Shown: positions 58,647-64,000 of the stretch, in pieces
How positions within the stretch are numbered: position 1 is the stretch's first letter
Layout: the number at the start of each line of letters is the position of its first letter
Assembly (NCBI RefSeq): GCF_037042905.1
Contig: NC_087261.1
Span: forward strand, 10,315,717 to 10,379,716
Length of the DNA: 64,000 bases
Source: Lytechinus pictus
Lineage: Eukaryota; Echinodermata; Echinoidea; Temnopleuroida; Toxopneustidae
Direction: 5' to 3'
Program-made: the position numbers and the translations under genes
The notes under the pieces: model-generated
Databases searched by the model: none
Seen by the model: the letters and a program-made list of their open reading frames with translations, nothing else
What the model was told of the DNA's origin: nothing

Positions 58647-59880
58647 AGAACTATGTTTTCATACCTTTGTTGTTTTATTTGTCGCTTCTCTTAAACTGAC
58701 TTTTGAAATATTTTTGTAATTGTTGATATCTGCAGTAATCATTCAAATTTCTTATCCGACAAGTCACTGGCTCAATATAGCTGTAACCCACTTTACATTA
58801 ATATTTATATTTTTTTGTACAGATCATATTACTTCAAAGTCCTCTTATCTTTGTTTTTAATTCCTTTTGAGATAATTCTTTATGATTATCATTCATGAAT
58901 GTGTTTCCTATAACTATTATTATTGTTACCATCAACAAAGCGTTACTTTTCTTAAAAAAAAGCAAGTATTATTTCATACAATCCACTCTTTAATCTACAT
59001 GTATTGTTATTCATTCAACATTGGTTAACTATATATTTATGTGAAAATGTTCATTATGTTAAAGGTATATACATTTAGCCTACTCCCAACCTTTGCCCGT
59101 TCCTGCTTTTGACATTACCCCCCCCCCTCCCTGTATACTTTTCTTTTTGTATCCCCTTTCCAATATTATACATTATAGTATACTTTGTTATTTTTTTGTT
59201 GCTTATTTGTTTACTGAAATTTTGCTCTGTACAAATTCATGTAATTCAGCCTTTTACCACAATAAATGCCATGCATTTATCCATCCTATACACAGCTCGA
59301 TTGAGGATAAGAGGAAAAAAATATCTACATAATAACTAACTTAATTATTCTTTATGTTAATTTTAATATTTCCACCTTGAAAAGTTTCATTAAAGTATGT
59401 GGTTCGATATTACCATATAACTTAAATCGAAACATGTTATTCTCAGTGAAATTTTCTAGTTTACATAAAGAGGACTATTTTACACTATTTTTACAAATCA
59501 CATAAAAATTAATGTATTTTTATTTTTTTTAACTCACTGATATTTTAAAAATATTTTTGAAGGTGAATAGAATAGCTATTTTTTTCTATTTATAACGCGC
59601 ATATTTATTGCTAGTTTACAACCTTGCCATGTTAAGCAAGGCTATCTTTATCTTTCAAATAAAAAGAAAATAAATAAAATAGAAATAAAGAACAAATATT
59701 AAGCTAATTCATTCTTAAACTTTCAAAGAAAAAAAAAAGCTCCAAAAGCAGAGGCAAAAATCGTCATTTCTTGACTGGTTGCCAACCAAAACCAAAGAAG
59801 AAATTTGTATGTTAAGAAGTTCGTATTTCTATTTTAAAACTTCTTTCTTGCTTTAGACCCCCCCCCCCCCCCCCCCTTCG
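58641..59880. other. AT-rich, no gene seen
   Basis: Ends with a long poly-C run at about 59860-59877, just before the promoter-like region. Confidence 0.4.
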
Positions 59881-59904
59881 TTATTCCTGACTCAGCAGAT
59901 CTTC

Positions 59905-60190
59905 CTTCAATCACCGGGCGCGGGCGGGCTTGCGCATGCGCACTGAGTGCCACTGATCGCTATCGTCCGTATAATTATGCAAATTAACCAGCGCCGCCAA
60001 ACGCAAACCGCCAATCTAATTTGAATTTGAAAGAGCCATCTTCGCCGCGCCGTTAATTTGCACCGCACTTTTATCGAGTGCTAGTGCGATAAAGAAGGCC
60101 GTTTTAATAATAATTCAACCACTGAAATCACACGGACCAGATTTGGACAATGACTTGAAAGCTAAGACATTCGCAGTAGGCTCTACAGGT
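59905..60190 (+). promoter_or_regulatory. CpG-rich promoter-like region with 5' noncoding exon and donor
   Basis: GC and CpG content rise sharply. GCGCATGCGC at 59932-59941 is a perfect NRF1-type palindrome. The sequence ends in CTCTACAG followed by GTAAGT (donor at 60189). The only ATG near the end (ACAATGACTTGA) stops at once, so the exon would be noncoding. It could drive a plus-strand gene including the exon copies at 61599-64000, and might also serve the ferroxidase gene on the minus strand. Confidence 0.6.
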
Positions 60191-60756
60191 AAGTTAACAA
60201 TTTTCTATGATTTTCTTTTCGTAGTTTGTTAAATGGCGCGGCTCGCAGCTAGCTGCGGGGCTAGCTGTAATGTAACGTTAGAGTTCGTCAGGACATCCTG
60301 TTACTGCCCCTCAGCGCTGCCTGCCGGCCGCGACTAGCCGGGCGTGGATGTGTGGCTGCCATGCCGGTGCAAGTCTGCGCACATACATTATATTGACCTT
60401 ACGATTTGTGTTAAGATTTAACATGAATTTCTTTTTATTTCACAAAATCTTTCAGTTGATATTGTTCCATATATTGTTATAAGTAAATGAGAGAGATATG
60501 TGATCGAATGTGAAACTGATTTTCTTGGTCTTGGAAAAAATCTGAGACTCAGCCAGTTATGATTTTCAATTTCAGATTTAACATTATGATAGTGGCCAGC
60601 GCCTCGTGTCTGCGCACCAATCACTTTACACACGATTTGAGGATTTTGATGAGATTTTGAAATGCCGAAAATCGAAATTCATTATTTTTTCCACCATTTT
60701 AAGAGTCTGATTTTTTCATGAATAGCTGTTTATCACTTTTTGACTGTGTATTTCAG

Positions 60757-60933
60757 GAGAGAGGGAGACCCAAAACCACCTGGAGTCATACTGAGCCTCG
60801 AGGAGGAGATGAAGTCAGTGAACATGACCTGGGGTACCGGTAGTTTCCAGAAGAAGGCCCAGCTCAGAACCGCCAGGACTCAGGAGTGGAGATCCGAATA
60901 CTTCGTTGCTGCCCTCCATATGAGGAGGCTGTA
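60757..60933 (+). pseudogene. LINE reverse-transcriptase C-terminal tail
   Basis: One frame gives ERGRPKTTW, the next EEEMKSVNMTWG, then RTARTQEWRSEYFVAALHMR and a stop. This is the GRPKTTW...EEEM...TWG...QEWRxFVAAL tail of many LINE polyproteins, broken by frameshifts. Splice-like TTTCAG and GTAAGT at its edges are probably chance, because the stop codon falls where a LINE ORF ends. Confidence 0.68.
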
Positions 60934-61598
60934 AGTTAGGTAATTCAGATGTCAAGTTTTCTTTTGGGGTCTTTGTGTATCTTCTATTATGAGAATTATG
61001 GAAAAGAGATGGTGATTTAATGGTTTTAAAGATGTAAAATATGAAATTCTAGCACTTTTTTTAGGCCTAATAATATGAGTTCGGACACCCTACTTATAAT
61101 TTTTTTTTGAGGAGCGCGATATTTTTGTACATGACCCAAGCCTAGTTTCACCACAGATTAATTAATAGCTACACAGCTGTTGCATTTACAATTTTAATAA
61201 CAATCTACAACAATTGAGCATTTTATAAAATTGAGTGTGTCTAGGAAAGCAAATTCGGAGGCATAAGGAGAGCCATTTATTGAGCTCCATGGAATTATAA
61301 ACATGAAGGACTGATCTCTGCGACATCAATTTCAGAAGTATTCCCAAGACCAAGTGAACTTACACATTTTTAAAATAAATATGATGATGTGCTGTTTATC
61401 ATTATAGTTGAATCATTGATTCACAATCCCATGTATTTTTCTTAATGTGCAAATGGAATTTTACAACACTCTGTAGTAACCCTTGCCCGCCTTAGGTGTA
61501 GACATGTATTGCTATTCACTGTAATATAGACGTATTTTTATTCACTGTTCACTGTACTGATTATTTTTCTCTCCATTGTTTTAAAAAAAATTATTCAG

Positions 61599-61716
61599 AT
61601 ACATCGCATCTACCAGCAAAGAACGTGTGCCAGTACAGGGAAGGAATGTACCTGTCGCACGTGAACTCTTCAGAGGCAGTGAGGACAACAAGATCTGCAA
61701 GCAAGTGATCCTTTTT
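61599..61716 (+). CDS. Exon-like unit, copy 1 (unknown protein)
   Basis: Acceptor TTATTCAG precedes it and donor GTAAGA follows. In phase it reads YIASTSKERVPVQGRNVPVA, then RELFRGSEDNKICKQVILF. No family recognised. Its length is 1 mod 3, so joining it to another copy would shift the frame; mutually exclusive use would fit. Coding status is inferred from conservation among three copies and borders, not proven. Confidence 0.5.
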
Positions 61717-62133
61717 GTAAGAAAATTTCCAATTTGTACATTTCACAATTCATTTTTTTTAAAGCCTTTGTACACATTTAGAGTATCAAGGCTTACAAAA
61801 TGTAAAAATTAAATGTTTGCCCAAAAATCATTATGGGAAAGGTGGATTTCCGAGGAAAAATCAAATCTATCTTTGTTTACACAGTTGTACGAGCAACCTT
61901 ATAGGAGGCTTGTCTAGGCTCCGTGATGAAAATACAATGTAAAAATTGATTCACAATCCCATGTATTTTTCTTAAAGTGCAAATGGAATTTTACAACACT
62001 CTGTAGTAACCCTTGCCCGCCTTAGGTGTAGACATGTATTGCTATTCACTGTAATATATACGTATTTGTTATTCGCTGTTGTTCACTGTACTGATTATTT
62101 TTCTCTCCATTGTTTTTGAAAAAAATTCTTCAG

Positions 62134-62248
62134 ATACATCGCATCTACCAGCAAAGAATGTGTGCCAGTACAGGGAAGGAATGTACCTGTCGCACGTGAA
62201 CTCTTCAGAGGCAGTGAGGACAAGATCTGCAAGCAAGTGATCCTTTTT
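62134..62248 (+). CDS. Exon-like unit, copy 2 (unknown protein)
   Basis: Same borders (TTCTTCAG / GTAAGA). Reads YIASTSKECVPVQGRNVPVA, then RELFRGSEDKICKQVILF. It differs from copy 1 by one residue change and one in-frame codon deletion. Confidence 0.5.
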
Positions 62249-62770
62249 GTAAGAAAATTTCCAATTTGTACATTTTACAATTAATTTTTTTTAAAGCCTT
62301 TGTACACATTTAGAGTATCAAGGCTTACAAAATGTAAAAATTTAATGTTTGCCCAAAAGTCATTATGGGAAAGGTGGATTTCCGAGGGAAATCTATCTTT
62401 GTTTACACAGTTGTACGAGCAACCTTATAGGAGGCTTGTCTAGGCTCCGTGATGAAAATACAATGTAAAAATGATAAAATTATCTTCATGGAGTCCTCTA
62501 GGCTAGCCAGTGACATGGGCCCATGCCCATCAATTTTAATTCATGCTTTTGCATAACCAAATGGCGTGAATTTGGAACTGGAAGTATAATTTCAGATTGA
62601 CCTCCGAAATGAAACGTGCACAATTAGTCTGAACTAAAATAACATTTCCTGAATTTTTTCTTAAATCTGGAGGCTGAATTATTTTTTTATCTTTGAAATT
62701 AAATTGGTTCTCGTTGTTTTTTACCTCTGACTTACCAGTATGTGTGGGGGTACCGTAGAAGTAGAATTAA

Positions 62771-63357
62771 AGGGATGGTCCAGGCTGGAAACATATCTCA
62801 ATAAATAGAGTAAAATTCACAGAGCAAAATGCTGAAAACTTGATCAAAATTTGATAACTAATTAAGGTTTTGAATTTTAAAGATTTGCATTATTCCGGTG
62901 AAATAGTTCTAGGCATGTCTTTATGAATATTCATTAGGTTTGCTGATGATGTCATATCCCAATTGCCCTTTTGTATTTTATTATATGAGATTAGGTTTAT
63001 TAAGATATTTTTAACCAAGAACTATTGACAATTGGATTGACAACTGATTAGGTGCATTAGTTATTGACGCAACTTATTTCATTACAATGGAGACGCATCA
63101 TTTACACATGTATGAAAAAATCAAACATTTATGATTTCATCTAGTAACATAAAAAAAAGGAAAGTGGAGATGTGACATCAGCCCACCTAATGAATATTCA
63201 TGACGAAGTGCATACAACTGTTTTCACAAAATATTGATAAACTTTAAAATTCAATAACTTCTTGTTATCCTATTTTGATGAAATTTTCATCATTTTGCTC
63301 TGTGAATTTTACTCAAGTATTATTTAGATGTAAATATTTTCGGCCCAGACCATCCCT
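62771..63357. mobile_element. 587-bp MITE with TTAA target sites
   Basis: AGGGATGGTC / GACCATCCCT ends flanked by TTAA on both sides (62767-62770, 63358-63361). Nearly the whole right half is complementary to the left half. Full-length relative of 48802-49305. Confidence 0.88.
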
Positions 63358-63474
63358 TTAATCCTCGGATAAAATTTTGTATTTCATTTTTTTTTTTTGC
63401 TTTGTCTTGCGTTTTTAAACATGTTCTGGGAACTGCTTTTTGAAAGTTGTCAGCATTAACAAGTTGTCTTTTTC

Positions 63475-63535
63475 CGACAGTTACCATAGTAACAGTCAGA
63501 GGCCAGTGCTTCTCAGCCAATCAAAAGCAATGATT
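63475..63535. repeat. Weak relative of the CCAAT hairpin MITE
   Basis: CAGTTACCATAGTAACAG then CTCAGCCAATCAAAAGCAA recalls 9622-9722. The right arm is lost. Confidence 0.35.
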
Positions 63536-63940
63536 TCACTGAAATAGTCTGCACTGACAATCATGAAATACCCATCAGATGTTAGCAGATAATGTGCAAC
63601 ATAGACTCCTAGATACATATATGCAAACATACATAGTCTAAGTCTTTATTATTAAAATAAATGTATAGGTATAAGGTCGAGGCAATTTCATCTCTGCGAT
63701 GTCAATTTCAGAAGTATTCCCAAGACCATGTGAACTTACTATACATGTTGTAATAAAAATGATGATGTGCTGTCTATCATTTATAATTGAATCATTGAAA
63801 TATGGAACTTAGAGAAGTTTCACTATCCCATGTATTTTCTTTATGTGCAGATATAATTTTACACCACTGAAATTCTGTATTACGGTATTCACTGTACTTA
63901 TTATTTTTCATTCCATTGCTTTTTTTTTTCTAATCTTCAG

Positions 63941-64000
63941 ATACATCGCATCTACCAGCAAAGATCAAGTGCCACTACAGGAAAGGAAGGTACCTGTTTC
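63941..64000 (+). CDS. Exon-like unit, copy 3 (cut by the window end)
   Basis: Acceptor TAATCTTCAG. Reads YIASTSKDQVPLQERKVPV; five amino-acid differences from copy 1 in 19 residues and no stop. Continues beyond the window. Confidence 0.5.
   Translation, partial: MHRIYQQRSSATTGKEGTCF

Larger units (their letters stand above)
61310..62470 (+). repeat. Tandem duplication of ~535-bp exon-plus-intron units
   Basis: Sequence from about 61413 (ATTGATTCACAATCCCATGT) repeats from about 61947 with few changes, including intron flanks. A more diverged third unit starts near 63690 (CTGCGATGTCAATTTCAGAA) and runs off the window. Confidence 0.9.

Noticed and set aside
60740-60934. 64-codon plus frame as a small gene
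   Set aside because: Its end matches the conserved tail of LINE polyproteins and other pieces of the same tail lie in another frame, so it is a dead fragment.
1-64000. CRISPR arrays, bacterial operons, rRNA genes
   Set aside because: Nothing of the kind is visible; split genes with GT-AG introns show that this is eukaryotic nuclear DNA.

Overview
The window looks like nuclear DNA from a marine invertebrate deuterostome, most likely an echinoderm and probably a sea urchin. This is inferred from AT-rich sequence, small exons split by kilobase introns, many TIR elements and tRNA-headed SINEs, long poly-C runs, a ceruloplasmin/hephaestin-type gene, and stand-alone proteins resembling the N-terminal zinc region of RAG1. 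No species was identified by search.

Layout. Positions 1-3248 are one giant, slightly diverged inverted repeat. From 4.9 to 9.7 kb lies a graveyard of nested TIR elements plus a LINE fragment. From 12.6 to 20.7 kb, on the + strand, are three tandem paralogous genes (341, 532 and 561 aa). Each coding exon starts just after a splice acceptor. Each protein carries a C2-HP-C2-H-C2 zinc region like the RAG1 N-terminus, GRP (AT-hook-like) motifs, a linker and a C2HC finger near the C-terminus. The first gene has lost nearly all of the linker. From 21.3 to 23.8 kb are a TIR element, a 27-bp minisatellite apparently grown from a SINE tail, and a small hAT-type insertion.

From 54.7 down to 27.2 kb, on the - strand, runs one multicopper ferroxidase gene. 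I could join 16 coding exons in consistent phase (about 1,055 codons, six cupredoxin domains). The trinuclear site (domains 1 and 6) and the type 1 copper sites of domains 4 and 6 are intact. The domain 2 type 1 site has lost Cys and Met. The C-terminus looks like a GPI-anchor signal. The first exon was not found. The introns hold three copies of a TIR element loaded with perfect DR1 nuclear-receptor sites, TTAA-flanked MITEs, a 2-kb element with a 1.3-kb pyrimidine tract, and four tandem copies of one coding exon, only one of them intact.

From 57.4 to 58.5 kb is a CCAGTT-rich tandem array. Near 59.9-60.2 kb is a CpG-rich promoter-like region with an NRF1-type palindrome and a probable 5' noncoding exon. 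To its right, on the + strand, three tandem copies of a ~117-bp exon-like unit run off the window end. They probably belong to a gene I do not recognise.

The RAG1-N-terminus-like trio is the most interesting content. It suggests a small host gene family, or a domesticated transposon family, related to the non-core part of RAG1 and carried without any visible DDE transposase core.
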